Shown: positions 43,458 through 51,724, numbered from the stretch's first letter. The stretch: 64,000 nt of DNA from Oscillospiraceae bacterium (GCA_009780175.1 WRAO01000011.1:1-64000); one strand, 5' to 3'. Notes: generated from the letters alone by a model not told the origin. Made by a program: numbers and translations.

Positions 43458-45837
43458 TCTTAAAAGTCGGTGCGCCGAGGGCACGGCACCCTACATTTTG
43501 TTGGACGGCGGAATGGGGACGATGCTGCAACAGGGCGGGCTTTGCGCCGGAGAGAATCCTGTGGCGGCGAACATTACCCGGCCGGAGTTAGTGGAGTCCA
43601 TCCACCGCGCCTATGTGGAGGCCGGGAGCGATATCATCCTCACGAACACCTTTGGGGCCAGCCGGAAGAAGCTGTTGGATACGGACTATACGCCAGCCGA
43701 GGTGATCGGTGCCGCTGTGCGGGTGGCGCGGCGGGCGGCGGACGACCGGGCTAAAGTCGCCCTCGACATCGGGCCTTTGGGTGAGCTGCTTTCCCCGCTC
43801 GGCACTTTGACCTTTGACGAGGCTTATGACTTATTCCGGGAGCAGATCGAAGCGGGCGCCGAGGCTGGGGCGGACCTTGTGTTTATCGAGACGATGACGG
43901 ATTTGCAGGAGGTTCGGGCGGCCTTGCTTGCCGTGAAGGAGTGCTCTGATCTGCCGGTGTTTGTGACGATGAGTTTTGAGCCGTCTGGGCGGACGTTTAC
44001 GGGGGTTTTGCCGGAGAGTTTTGCCATCGTTGCGACGGGTCTGGGGGCGGATGCGATAGGGGTCAACTGCTCTATGGGGCCGGATCAGATGGTGGATGTG
44101 GTGGATCGGATTTTGCGCCATACGGATTTACCGGTGATTGTCAAGCCCAACGCAGGATTGCCGGACCCGTTTACCGGGGCGTATGACATGGCGGCTGATG
44201 TCTTTGCGGAGTCGATCGAAGTTTTGGCCGCTATGGGTGCAAGTATCCTCGGCGGATGTTGCGGGACGAGCCCTGCGTATATCGAGGGGCTGCGAGCGCA
44301 TTTTGCGAACGATACCCGGCCTAAACTGGGCAAGCGTCCGCGGCAAAGTCTCGTTTGCTCGGCGTCGAAACTGGTCGTCATTGATGGCGTGCGGGTGATC
44401 GGGGAGCGGATCAATCCTACGGGAAAGCCGGAGTTTCGGCGGGCGCTCGGAGAGGGGAATCTGGATTACATCTTAGAACAGGCCATCAGCCAAGAGACGG
44501 CTGGGGCGGATTTGCTGGATGTGAATGTCGGTTTGCCGGGGCTGGACGAGCCGCGGACGATGGCGGATGTGGTCAACGCGATTCAAGCGGTGACGGGGCT
44601 GCCCTTACAGGTTGACTCGTCGGATCCGGCGGCTTTGGAGGCGGGGCTGCGCGCGTTTTGCGGGAAGGCGATTGTCAACTCGGTGAACGGGGACGCGGCG
44701 GTGTTAGATCGCGTGTTGCCCTTGGTGAAGAAATATGGCGCGGCGGTGGTCGGGCTGACCCTCGATGAGGCGGGACTGGCGGAGACGGCGGAGCGGAAAC
44801 TCGCAATTGCGCGGCGCATTTTGGATGCGGCGATTGCACACGGGATTCCGAAGGAAGATGTTTATATTGACTGCCTCACACTCACCGTCTCGGCTCAGCC
44901 GGAGGGGGCGGTGCAGACGCTGCGGGCGGTGCGAACCGTGCGCGAGGAGCTGGGACTGCAGACGGTGCTTGGGGTATCGAACATTTCCTTTGGGCTGCCG
45001 AACCGGGAGTTGGTGAATCAGACGTTTTTGACCGCCGCGCTGGAGGCGGGGTTGACTTTGCCGATTCTCAATCCGAACAGCCGGTTGATGATGGATGCGG
45101 TGTCCGCGTTTCGGCTGCTCCATGGGGCCGATCCGGACGGGGCGGGATTTATTGCGCGGTTTGCGGATGCGTCGGAGCGTGAGGCCGTGCCGTCTGCCAC
45201 CACCGGGACTCCCATCGGCGATATTGGTCAGGCAATTGCACGGGGGCTGAAGGAGGATGCGCGGCGGATTACGGCGGAGTTGATGCAGGCTATGCCGGAG
45301 ATGGCGGTGGTGCAGGAGCATCTCATCCCGGCGCTGGACAGTGTGGGGCGGCAGTTTGAGGCGGGGACGCTCTTTTTGCCGCAGCTTCTCAACGCGGCAA
45401 GCGCGGCTGGAGAGGCGTTTGAGGTAGTGAAGCAACGGCTCGCGCAGAATGGCGGGGCGACGATTGACAAGGGCACCATCGTCCTCGCGACAGTGCGGGG
45501 GGACATTCATGATATTGGCAAAAATATTGTGAAGGTGATTTTGGAGAATTACGGGTATCGCGTCATTGACCTCGGACGGGACGTTTTGCCAAAACGGGTT
45601 GTGGAGGCGGTTCTCAAGGAGCAGGTAAAGCTTGTCGGGCTGTCCGCCTTGATGACGACTACGCTGGGGGGCATGGCGGAGACGATTCGGGCACTGCGGG
45701 CGAGCGGGCATGCTTGCAAGATCATGGTGGGCGGCGCAGTATTGACTGCGGATTACGCCGCCGAGATCGGCGCGGATTATTACGCGAAGGACGCGAACGA
45801 AGGCGTGGCAATTGCGCGGGAGGTATTCGGTGAATAA
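43441..45837 (+). CDS. metH: Cobalamin-dependent methionine synthase, core domains
   Basis: A 798-residue MetH lacking the activation domain. Domain order: homocysteine methyltransferase (~1-290; zinc cysteines in GVNCSMGP and LGGCCGTSP), pterin/methyl-THF-binding (~315-560; RVIGERINPTGKPEF, LLDVNVG, PLQVDSS), cobalamin cap (~590-665) and B12-binding domain (~670-798; DIHDIGKNIV with His690 as lower axial ligand). The start is a GTG inside the end of the activation-protein gene. The stop overlaps the next gene. The three genes form a compact methionine operon. Confidence 0.96.
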   Translation: MGSLIDLKSRCAEGTAPYILLDGGMGTMLQQGGLCAGENPVAANITRPELVESIHRAYVEAGSDIILTNTFGASRKKLLDTDYTPAEVIGAAVRVARRAADDRAKVALDIGPLGELLSPLGTLTFDEAYDLFREQIEAGAEAGADLVFIETMTDLQEVRAALLAVKECSDLPVFVTMSFEPSGRTFTGVLPESFAIVATGLGADAIGVNCSMGPDQMVDVVDRILRHTDLPVIVKPNAGLPDPFTGAYDMAADVFAESIEVLAAMGASILGGCCGTSPAYIEGLRAHFANDTRPKLGKRPRQSLVCSASKLVVIDGVRVIGERINPTGKPEFRRALGEGNLDYILEQAISQETAGADLLDVNVGLPGLDEPRTMADVVNAIQAVTGLPLQVDSSDPAALEAGLRAFCGKAIVNSVNGDAAVLDRVLPLVKKYGAAVVGLTLDEAGLAETAERKLAIARRILDAAIAHGIPKEDVYIDCLTLTVSAQPEGAVQTLRAVRTVREELGLQTVLGVSNISFGLPNRELVNQTFLTAALEAGLTLPILNPNSRLMMDAVSAFRLLHGADPDGAGFIARFADASEREAVPSATTGTPIGDIGQAIARGLKEDARRITAELMQAMPEMAVVQEHLIPALDSVGRQFEAGTLFLPQLLNAASAAGEAFEVVKQRLAQNGGATIDKGTIVLATVRGDIHDIGKNIVKVILENYGYRVIDLGRDVLPKRVVEAVLKEQVKLVGLSALMTTTLGGMAETIRALRASGHACKIMVGGAVLTADYAAEIGADYYAKDANEGVAIAREVFGE

Positions 45838-47593
45838 AACGGAGTTTTTGCGGAACTTTGAGCAAGGCCCGCTCCTGTTTGACGGGGCGATGGGGACTTG
45901 TTATGCTGCCTTGAGCGGGAACCTTACGGAACGGTGTGAGGTTGCAAACCGGACGAATCCGGAGCTGATTCGGCGCATTTTGGGGGACTATATCGATGCG
46001 GGATGCCGGGCGATTAAGACCAATACGTTTGGTATCGGTCCCATTGCGGCGGAGTTTGGGCGCGAAGAGGCGTTTGATCTGACGGATCGCGCTTGGGCAA
46101 TTGCGCAGGAGGCTGTGGATGGACGGGATATCGCCATCTTTGCGGACTTTGGCCCGCCGACGGGGGAGGATGCGGATTGGGAGGCGATTTATCTCGATCT
46201 CGCAAATCATTTTCTTTCGCTTGGGGCACGTTTTTTTCTGTTTGAGACATTTCCGGACGATGCGCTCATTCGCGCGGTAGCGGCGCATCTGCGGACGCGG
46301 GAGCCGGATGTGTATATTGTGGCTAGTTTCGCTGTTTTTCCGGACGGATTTACTGGAGCGGGACTGTTTGGCAAGGACCTTGCGGAGCGGCTTTATGATG
46401 ATGGCCTAGCGGACGCCGTTGGCTTTAACTGCGTGTCTGGGCCGGGGCATTTACTGCGGTTGGTGGAAGAGATGGATACGGCGCGGTATCCGCTCACGAT
46501 TATGCCCAATGCCGGATACCCGACTACGGTTGGTGGGCGGACGATTTATGGCAATAATCCCACTTATTTTGCCGATCGGATGCGGGAGATGGCGGCACGG
46601 GGCGTGAAGCTGCTTGGCGGGTGCTGCGGGACGGATGCGGATTATATCCGCGAGACGGCGCGGGCGCTTTATGGGGAGCGGATCACGCCAATCTCTGCTG
46701 TGCCCAAGGCGGCAGAGGCGGCGAAGTCTCAGCGCGAAAACCGGTTCCGCGACAAGTTGATGCGCGGAGAGCGGGTGTTTGCCGTGGAATTTGATTCTCC
46801 CTTGGACAGCGATATTGAGCGGTATATGGCGGGCGCGGCGGAGCTCAAGGCCGCGGGAGCGGATATTATTACGATTGCGGACTGTCCTGTGGCGCGGTCT
46901 CGGATGGATTCGTCTATTGTGGCTTGCAAGGTGCACCGGGAGCTTGGGATTGATACTTTGCCGCACTTGACTTGTCGGGACCGCAACCTCAACGCGACGC
47001 GGGCGCTTTTGCTGGGGCTTTCCGCAGAGGGAGTGCACAATGTGCTCATCGTCACGGGGGACCCTATCCCGACGGCGGAGCGGGATGTGGTGAAGAGTGT
47101 GTATAACTTCAATTCCCGTATGCTGGCTCGGTATATCCGGCAGCTGAGCAGCGATGTGTTTCGGACGCCGTTTTGTATCGGCGGGGCGCTGAATGTCAAC
47201 GCAACGAATTTTGACGCGCAGCTTCGGCTGGCGCGGGAGAAGGTCGAATGTGGTATTGAGATGTTGTTTACGCAGCCGATTATGACACCGCGCGGGGCGG
47301 AGAATCTGCGGCGGGCGAAGCGGGAGTTAGATGTGAAGATTCTGGGCGGGATTATGCCCATTGTCAGCCATCGGAATGCGCAGTTTATTTCCAGCGAGTT
47401 GCAGGGGATGGATATTTCCGCGGAGACGGTGGAGTTGTTTCTGGATAAGTCGAAAGAGGAATGCGCGCGGCTCGGAATTGAACTCGCGCTGGAGATGGCG
47501 GAGCGGATTGCGGGTGACATTGACGGGTATTACCTGATTACGCCGTTTTCGCGGACGGATATGATTGTGGAGATTTTGGGGAAGCTGAGGTAG
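45830..47593 (+). CDS. Bifunctional homocysteine S-methyltransferase/methylenetetrahydrofolate reductase
   Basis: A 587-residue fusion of the YitJ type. The N-terminal half (~1-290) is a homocysteine methyltransferase with zinc cysteines in VGFNCVSGPGH and LLGGCCGTDADYI. The C-terminal half (~305-587) is a 5,10-methylene-THF reductase TIM barrel: FAVEFDSP, LPHLTCRDRNL, NVLIVTGDPIP, EMLFTQPIM, GIMPIVSHRN. A GTG start at 45830 is used because GGGAGGT lies five bases upstream, overlapping the MetH stop. It supplies methyl-THF to MetH. Confidence 0.95.
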   Translation: MNKTEFLRNFEQGPLLFDGAMGTCYAALSGNLTERCEVANRTNPELIRRILGDYIDAGCRAIKTNTFGIGPIAAEFGREEAFDLTDRAWAIAQEAVDGRDIAIFADFGPPTGEDADWEAIYLDLANHFLSLGARFFLFETFPDDALIRAVAAHLRTREPDVYIVASFAVFPDGFTGAGLFGKDLAERLYDDGLADAVGFNCVSGPGHLLRLVEEMDTARYPLTIMPNAGYPTTVGGRTIYGNNPTYFADRMREMAARGVKLLGGCCGTDADYIRETARALYGERITPISAVPKAAEAAKSQRENRFRDKLMRGERVFAVEFDSPLDSDIERYMAGAAELKAAGADIITIADCPVARSRMDSSIVACKVHRELGIDTLPHLTCRDRNLNATRALLLGLSAEGVHNVLIVTGDPIPTAERDVVKSVYNFNSRMLARYIRQLSSDVFRTPFCIGGALNVNATNFDAQLRLAREKVECGIEMLFTQPIMTPRGAENLRRAKRELDVKILGGIMPIVSHRNAQFISSELQGMDISAETVELFLDKSKEECARLGIELALEMAERIAGDIDGYYLITPFSRTDMIVEILGKLR

Positions 47594-47615
47594 GGGCGGT
47601 CGCCTCTACGACCGC
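47590..47615. repeat. GTAGGGGCG-type palindrome
   Basis: GTAGGGGCGGTCGCCTCTAC at the end of the MTHFR fusion gene. The stop codon TAG of that gene is part of the repeat. Confidence 0.7.
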
Positions 47616-47631
47616 AATAAAGGAGGCCACT

Positions 47632-48171
47632 ATGCTAGATCATATCCAAGTTCAAACTGCCCAAGTTGTTGAAGAACTGCTAGCAGCCGCAACCCTTGTG
47701 CCCGGGGACCTCTTTGTGGTGGGGTGTTCGACCAGTGAGGTTCTGGGCAAGCAGATCGGCAAGGCCGGGAGTCTGGAGGTTGCTGCCGTGCTTTTTGATG
47801 GTATCTATCCTGCACTTTCGGCGAAAGGCATCTCCCTCGCGGTGCAATGCTGTGAACATCTGAACCGGGCTTTGGTGGTGGAGCGGGGCGTTGCGTTGGC
47901 GTATCGGTCGGAGATTGTGTCTGCTATCCCGTTTCCCGACGCGGGCGGGTCTTTTGCCGCTGTGACGTGGAGCCGGTTTGCGGACCCTGTCTTGGTCGAG
48001 GCTGTCCGCGCGCAGGCTGGGCTCGATATCGGGTTAACGATGATCGGGATGCACCTCGCCCCTGTGGCTGTTCCGGTGCGGCTTGGTCTGCGTGCTATCG
48101 GCGAAGCTCCGATTATTGCGGCAAAGACACGGCCTAAGCTGATCGGTGGTGCGCGGGCGAGGTATGAGTAG
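47632..48171 (+). CDS. UPF0340 (YwlG-like) protein
   Basis: A 179-residue protein of the conserved UPF0340 family. Seen: LVPGDLFVVGCSTSEVLGKQIGKAGS, AVQCCEHLNRALVVERG, VNVVP-like FPDAGGSFA, and GLDIGLTMIGMHLAPVAVPVR. The fold is alpha/beta, with predicted nucleotide- or sugar-phosphate-like binding loops. No function is established. AAAGGAGG precedes the ATG. Its stop codon lies inside the following inverted repeat, and a similar repeat lies just before it. Confidence 0.9.
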   Translation: MLDHIQVQTAQVVEELLAAATLVPGDLFVVGCSTSEVLGKQIGKAGSLEVAAVLFDGIYPALSAKGISLAVQCCEHLNRALVVERGVALAYRSEIVSAIPFPDAGGSFAAVTWSRFADPVLVEAVRAQAGLDIGLTMIGMHLAPVAVPVRLGLRAIGEAPIIAAKTRPKLIGGARARYE

Positions 48172-48231
48172 AGGCGAACTGTGTTCGCCCGCCTCCCGCT
48201 ATTCTGACGGGCGAACACAGTTCGCTCCTAC
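48168..48231. repeat. Long GTAGAGGCGAA...TTCGCTCCTAC inverted repeat
   Basis: Arms of 24 bases, GTAGAGGCGAACTGTG... and ...CACAGTTCGCTCCTAC, nearly perfect, separated by a short GC spacer. Its first bases supply the stop codon of the UPF0340 gene. Confidence 0.8.
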
Positions 48232-48249
48232 AACCGCGACATGTTTTGA

Positions 48250-48278
48250 TTGACTGTCGGATAAAAACTCGATATGAT
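48250..48278 (+). promoter_or_regulatory. Promoter of AI-2E-type transporter gene
   Basis: TTGACT, 17 bases, TATGAT. Confidence 0.85.
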
Positions 48279-48310
48279 AAAAAGATACTATGAAGAGCGA
48301 GGCGCACGGC

Positions 48311-49564
48311 ATGAGACATCGATTGAATTGGGATGCATATTACTTCCGCTGGGGCGTTACTGCTTTTGCGGTCGTGGTGTGCAGCATTCTCTTTTATGCC
48401 GCTGTGACCCGCTTTCCCGCCTTGTTTGGCAGTATTCAATCGCTCCTTGGCATCCTCGCCCCTGTTCTGTGGGGCTTGATTATCGCCTATATGCTCACCC
48501 CCATCGCGAAGCGGTTGGAGCGCTTGCTCAGACGTCTGTTCCCGGGGCTTGCTGACGGACGGGGGGCGCGTATTTTCCGCGCTATTTCCATCGTGCTCGC
48601 TATTTTGATTACGCTTTCGTTACTTACGCTTATCTTAGTTAATCTTCTGCCCCAGATTTACGCCAGCCTCGAGACTTTGATCTTCCGTCTGCCCGGCTAT
48701 GTCACTACAGTGATCGCCTTTGCTCAGCATATGTTGGACGGCATTCCCGGCGCGGAAGAGGTCGCGATCAACCTTTTGGAGGAGGGCGAGGCTTGGCTGC
48801 TCAATTGGGTCAACGCGACACTCTTGCCCAACATCGACGTCATTATCCTCGCGATGACGGCGGGTGTTTGGGGGTTTGTGCAAATTCTCATCAACCTCTT
48901 CCTCGGACTGGTGCTCTCCGTCTATGTCATGTATAACCGGGAGCGGTTTGCCGCGCAGATTAAAAAACTGCTTTATAGTCTGATGCCAGGAAAGCAGGTG
49001 GCTTTAACGCTCCGGGGGGCACAGCATGTGGACCGGGCTTTTGGGCGGTTCTTCCTCAGCCGCGTGCTTGATTCCCTGTTTATCGGGACTACGGTTTTCC
49101 TCTTCCTTACGGTCATGGGCATGCCTTATGTGGCGCTGATTACGGTGGTCGTCGCCATCACCAATACGATCCCTTTTGTCGGCCCTTTCATCGGCGGAAT
49201 CCCCGCCGCACTCCTGATTTTTATGGAGAATCCGATTCAGGGTTTGATTTTCGCTGTTTTCATCCTCGTTTTGCAGCAGATTGACGGGAACATCATCGGA
49301 CCGAGGATCGCGGCAAATGTCACGGGATTGCCAGGGTTTTGGATTTTGTTCTCTATTCTCGTCGGCGGCGGGCTGTTTGGGTTTACGGGGATGCTCCTCG
49401 GTGTGCCTGTGTTCTCTCTGATCTACGACGGATTTGGCTACCTGACGGATCGGCGGTTGAAGCGGCTGGGGTTGTCTACGGACACGATGGCATATTCCGC
49501 TAATGCGCCTCCGCTTGCCGCGCCAGTGGAACCGACTGCGGAGGATGACGCAAAATCAGAATAG
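48311..49564 (+). CDS. AI-2E/TerL family transporter (YhhT/PerM-like)
   Basis: A 417-residue membrane protein with about eight helices. Seen: the end of the first helical pair LGILAPVLWGLIIAYMLTPI, the middle soluble-like segment with VSEVAT-type helices, then MGMPYVALITVVVAITNTIPFVGPFIGGIPAALL and GPRIAANVTGLPGFWILFSILVGGGLFG. The family includes export proteins for autoinducer-2, Na+/H+ antiport and others; the substrate here is unknown. The ATG at 48311 is used because GCGAGG precedes it and an earlier ATG at 48290 would lie almost at the predicted transcription start. Confidence 0.9.
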   Translation: MRHRLNWDAYYFRWGVTAFAVVVCSILFYAAVTRFPALFGSIQSLLGILAPVLWGLIIAYMLTPIAKRLERLLRRLFPGLADGRGARIFRAISIVLAILITLSLLTLILVNLLPQIYASLETLIFRLPGYVTTVIAFAQHMLDGIPGAEEVAINLLEEGEAWLLNWVNATLLPNIDVIILAMTAGVWGFVQILINLFLGLVLSVYVMYNRERFAAQIKKLLYSLMPGKQVALTLRGAQHVDRAFGRFFLSRVLDSLFIGTTVFLFLTVMGMPYVALITVVVAITNTIPFVGPFIGGIPAALLIFMENPIQGLIFAVFILVLQQIDGNIIGPRIAANVTGLPGFWILFSILVGGGLFGFTGMLLGVPVFSLIYDGFGYLTDRRLKRLGLSTDTMAYSANAPPLAAPVEPTAEDDAKSE

Positions 49565-49580
49565 CGGGCGATCTATTCAA

Positions 49581-49610
49581 GTAGGAGCGGGGCTGCTCCC
49601 CCGCTCCTAC
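49581..49610. repeat. GTAGGAGCGGGG palindrome
   Basis: Perfect inverted repeat GTAGGAGCGGGG...CCCCGCTCCTAC after the transporter gene; no T-run follows. Confidence 0.75.
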
Positions 49611-49618
49611 ATCGCCTA

Positions 49619-49647
49619 TTGACAAATGATCTGATCTCGGGTATACT
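49619..49647 (+). promoter_or_regulatory. tRNA-Val promoter
   Basis: Consensus TTGACA, 17 bases, TATACT, 13 bases before the tRNA. Confidence 0.9.
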
Positions 49648-49660
49648 GGCTCTTGTTCTC

Positions 49661-49736
49661 GGACGATTAGCTCAGTTGGTAGAGCATCCGCTTGACGTGC
49701 GGAGGGTCAGCAGTTCAAGTCTGTTATCGTCCACCA
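49661..49736 (+). tRNA. tRNA-Val (GAC)
   Basis: A 76-base tRNA. The acceptor stem GGACGAT pairs with ATCGTCC, followed by discriminator A and an encoded CCA. The D-arm contains AGCTCAGTTGGTAGAGC. The anticodon stem is TCCGC/GCGGA with loop TTGACGT, so the anticodon is GAC (valine). The T-loop is TTCAAGT. No element integration is visible at its 3' end. Confidence 0.95.
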
Positions 49737-49742
49737 CTAGAA

Positions 49743-49778
49743 AAATCCCCGCAACCTCATCGGTTGCGGGGATTTATG
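49743..49778. terminator. Bidirectional terminator after tRNA
   Basis: A 14-bp stem AAATCCCCGCAACC / GGTTGCGGGGATTT with A- and T-rich flanks, between the tRNA and the convergent regulator gene. Confidence 0.88.
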
Positions 49779-49794
49779 TTTATTGAGAGCCTGT

Positions 49795-50034
49795 TTATTC
49801 TATTTCAGGTGGCAGATTGCGGAAGATGTCACAATCGTAAAACTCAACAATACACAACTCTAGGCCATCACACAATTTTTTCACGGTGATAGCGCTCACA
49901 TCTCGGCGGTCCGGCTGTAACATGCTGTAGACGGTGGAGGGCGACACACCTGCCAATCGTGCAAGATGTGTATAGGAAATGGAGCGTTCTTTGCACAGTT
50001 GGACGAAACGCTCTACGATAGCATCTTTAATCAT
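49795..50034 (-). CDS. Small XRE-type HTH regulator
   Basis: A 79-residue DNA-binding protein made of little more than a helix-turn-helix domain (RFVQLCKERSISYTHLARLAGVSPSTVYSML) plus a short acidic tail (CIVEFYDCDIFRNLPPEIE). Similar Cro/C1-type proteins are common on mobile elements and in small regulatory units. ATG at 50034 is used; a GTG four codons upstream is possible. It faces away from the small gene at 50189. Its target is unknown. Confidence 0.82.
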   Translation of the reverse strand: MIKDAIVERFVQLCKERSISYTHLARLAGVSPSTVYSMLQPDRRDVSAITVKKLCDGLELCIVEFYDCDIFRNLPPEIE

Positions 50035-50101
50035 TGCCCTCACCACCTTCCGGTCAAGTTAAGACAATCCTACCAATCAATACGCAACTACGTATACGCA
50101 C

Positions 50102-50130
50102 TTGCGGATATCAAATATTTCTGATACACT
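50102..50130 (+). promoter_or_regulatory. Promoter of small hypothetical gene
   Basis: TTGCGG, 17 bases, TACACT. Confidence 0.65.
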
Positions 50131-50188
50131 GGCCTCGAACATCAATTCGCCTTGTTCTAAAGCAGGGCAAAAGGAGGCATCTGGTTAC

Positions 50189-50416
50189 ATGGATACAGGA
50201 AAAATGGAAGAAGTGTTGCAGAAAATCGCCGAAGCGCACGGGGTTAGTGTCGAAGAAGTCCGGCGTGAAATCGAGCTTGCCGCCAAATTCGCACAGGAAA
50301 ATCCGGATCCGAAAATACAAGCGCACTGGGCCAGCATTCCGCGCAGAGGGGACGCGCTCACGCCAAACGAGTTAATCGCGCATCTTGCAACGATGGTTGA
50401 GGATCGGATGAAATAG
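50189..50416 (+). CDS. Small helical hypothetical protein
   Basis: A 75-residue protein: MEEVLQKIAEAHGVSVEEVRREIELA forms a probable helical DNA-binding-like unit, then NPDPKIQAHWASIPRRGDALTPNELIAHLATM. Similar small proteins recur in gut Clostridia; some are labelled as Spo0A-C-terminal-like, a label not verified here. AAAGGAGG lies about eleven bases before the ATG, and a promoter is visible upstream. It ends just before the attenuator unit and has no visible terminator of its own, so read-through into the leader is possible. Confidence 0.7.
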   Translation: MDTGKMEEVLQKIAEAHGVSVEEVRREIELAAKFAQENPDPKIQAHWASIPRRGDALTPNELIAHLATMVEDRMK

Positions 50417-50441
50417 TTAGCGGCATTCTCAAAAATGCCCC

Positions 50442-50470
50442 TTGACAAACAAAAACATCCGTGCTATTGT
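50442..50470 (+). promoter_or_regulatory. Promoter of the attenuator operon
   Basis: Consensus TTGACA, 17 bases, TATTGT, about 40 bases before the leader peptide. Confidence 0.88.
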
Positions 50471-50510
50471 TAGCAAAATTCATTTACAATCGAGGAAAGG
50501 AGTCTGGCTT

Positions 50511-50606
50511 ATGAACCGTTTTCAAACTGTTGCTCAATTTAGCTTTTGGTTTTGGTTTTTTGACGGGGTTTGCCAGGCACCGTCTTTTTCCTCATTGCCA
50601 AAATAA
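50511..50606 (+). CDS. Phe/Trp-rich leader peptide
   Basis: A 31-codon open frame that begins MNRFQTVAQFSFWFWFF and ends SLPK. It holds seven Phe and two Trp, with FSFWFWFF in residues 10-17. AAAGGAG lies eight bases before the ATG and a consensus promoter lies upstream. The frame is too short and too odd to be an ordinary protein, and it is followed by alternative RNA pairings and a strong terminator. It therefore fits a ribosome-stalling leader peptide in the manner of pheL or trpL, reading Phe and Trp tRNA charging. Confidence 0.85.
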   Translation: MNRFQTVAQFSFWFWFFDGVCQAPSFSSLPK

Positions 50607-50672
50607 AATGAGCAACTGAGCGTAAAGACAACCGGGCAAACCTCTCAAACAGGTTTGCCCGGTTTTTTGTTT
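50529..50672 (+). promoter_or_regulatory. Transcription attenuator (alternative pairings and terminator)
   Basis: The terminator stem is AACCGGGCAAACCT / AGGTTTGCCCGGTT (50630-50664) with a T-run. Its left arm GGCAAACCTC (50635-50644) can instead pair with GGGGTTTGCC (50565-50574) just after the Phe/Trp codons, an antiterminator. A third pairing joins GTTGCTCA (50529-50536) with TGAGCAAC (50609-50616). A ribosome stalled on the Phe/Trp codons would leave 50565-50574 free and favour read-through. A ribosome reaching the stop codon would cover it and allow termination. Confidence 0.82.
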
Positions 50673-50707
50673 TAACAGTGTGCAATTATGAAAAGGAGCG
50701 TTTTACA

Positions 50708-51724
50708 ATGAGAAAAGACTTACAAGGGACCCCCGTCTACAGACCGCCCGGCAGCCAATATTTGAACTTGGCGAACAATGAGAATTTCTATGCCACGTGG
50801 TGGTATGAGGTCCTCGGCGGACAGATGGACGACATTGTAAAAGCACTCCCCTTTCACCAGTATGGAACCGCCAGCTATGAGCCGTTGATTGCGGGCTATG
50901 CAAAGTATCTAAACCTCGCGCCCGAGCAGGTGCTGCCGGCGCCAGGGTCGGACAGTTTGATTCCGCTCCTCATCAACGCCCTGTCTGAGCATACGGTTTT
51001 GACCTTTGATGTGGACTTCTTCCGCTACGGGCAATTTGCTAAGATTCTGAAGCGCAAGCACGTGACAGTCCCGACCGCGGGCGGTGTAGACGGTTTGATC
51101 GACGCGGCGGCGGAGCAGCAGGCGGATGTGATCTTTTTCTCGAACCCGAACAATCCACTCGGGATCCTACAGAAGCGGGACGCGCTGGTCAAATTGCTCG
51201 ACAGCGTAGACTGCTATGTGGTGATCGACGAGGCGTATGCGGAGTATGCGAACGAGAGCGTGGCGGACCTTGTGACAAAGTATCCAAAGTTGCTTGTGAT
51301 GCGGACTTTGTCGAAGGCCTGGGGACTGGCGCGGCTCAGAGTCGGATTCCTGCTTGCTGATGCGGACTTGATCCAGTACGTGTCCGCGGTGCGCGGTCCG
51401 TTTTCACTCAGTGATTTGAACGCGAACATCGCGACTGCCGCCCTGGCTTACGAGCACTTGATGCGCGCTTCTGTGGAGGAGACGATTCAGACGCGCACCT
51501 GTTTTATCGAGTTTTTGCAGGCATATGATCTTACGGTTTTGCCCAGTGCTTCGAACTTTGTTTTTGTCCAGGCCGCGGACGCACGGGCGATTGCGGCGCA
51601 GGTGTTAGCAGATGGAATCGCCCTCGCGGCGTTTGACAGCGGTCTTCGGATCACGATCGGGACGCTGGCGCAAATGGAGCGTTTACAAAATAGCTTGGCA
51701 AAGTATTTGCCGAGCGCGAAATGA
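50708..51724 (+). CDS. HisC-like class I/II aminotransferase, probably aromatic
   Basis: A 338-residue PLP aminotransferase of the histidinol-phosphate/aromatic aminotransferase branch. Seen: YLNLANNENFYATWW, the cofactor-phosphate region in APGSDSLIPLLINAL, the SNPNNPLG motif, DEAYAEYAN with the PLP-ring Asp, and the Schiff-base Lys in MRTLSKAWGLARLRVGF. AAAGGAG precedes the ATG. No other his genes are near, while the upstream Phe/Trp leader peptide argues for aromatic substrates such as phenylpyruvate or indolepyruvate. The stop overlaps the next start (ATGA). Confidence 0.88.
   Translation: MRKDLQGTPVYRPPGSQYLNLANNENFYATWWYEVLGGQMDDIVKALPFHQYGTASYEPLIAGYAKYLNLAPEQVLPAPGSDSLIPLLINALSEHTVLTFDVDFFRYGQFAKILKRKHVTVPTAGGVDGLIDAAAEQQADVIFFSNPNNPLGILQKRDALVKLLDSVDCYVVIDEAYAEYANESVADLVTKYPKLLVMRTLSKAWGLARLRVGFLLADADLIQYVSAVRGPFSLSDLNANIATAALAYEHLMRASVEETIQTRTCFIEFLQAYDLTVLPSASNFVFVQAADARAIAAQVLADGIALAAFDSGLRITIGTLAQMERLQNSLAKYLPSAK

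Noticed and set aside
32452..49610. CRISPR array from repeated palindromic units
   Set aside because: Units are dispersed singly between genes, not in regular tandem with spacers, and no cas genes are present.
49661..49736. tRNA-Val as an integration site for a mobile element
   Set aside because: No integrase, relaxase or repeated tRNA 3' end is seen nearby; a terminator and a small regulator follow directly.
50630..50672. T-box antiterminator in front of the aminotransferase
   Set aside because: No T-box sequence, specifier loop or leader of adequate length; the Phe/Trp leader peptide explains the terminator better.
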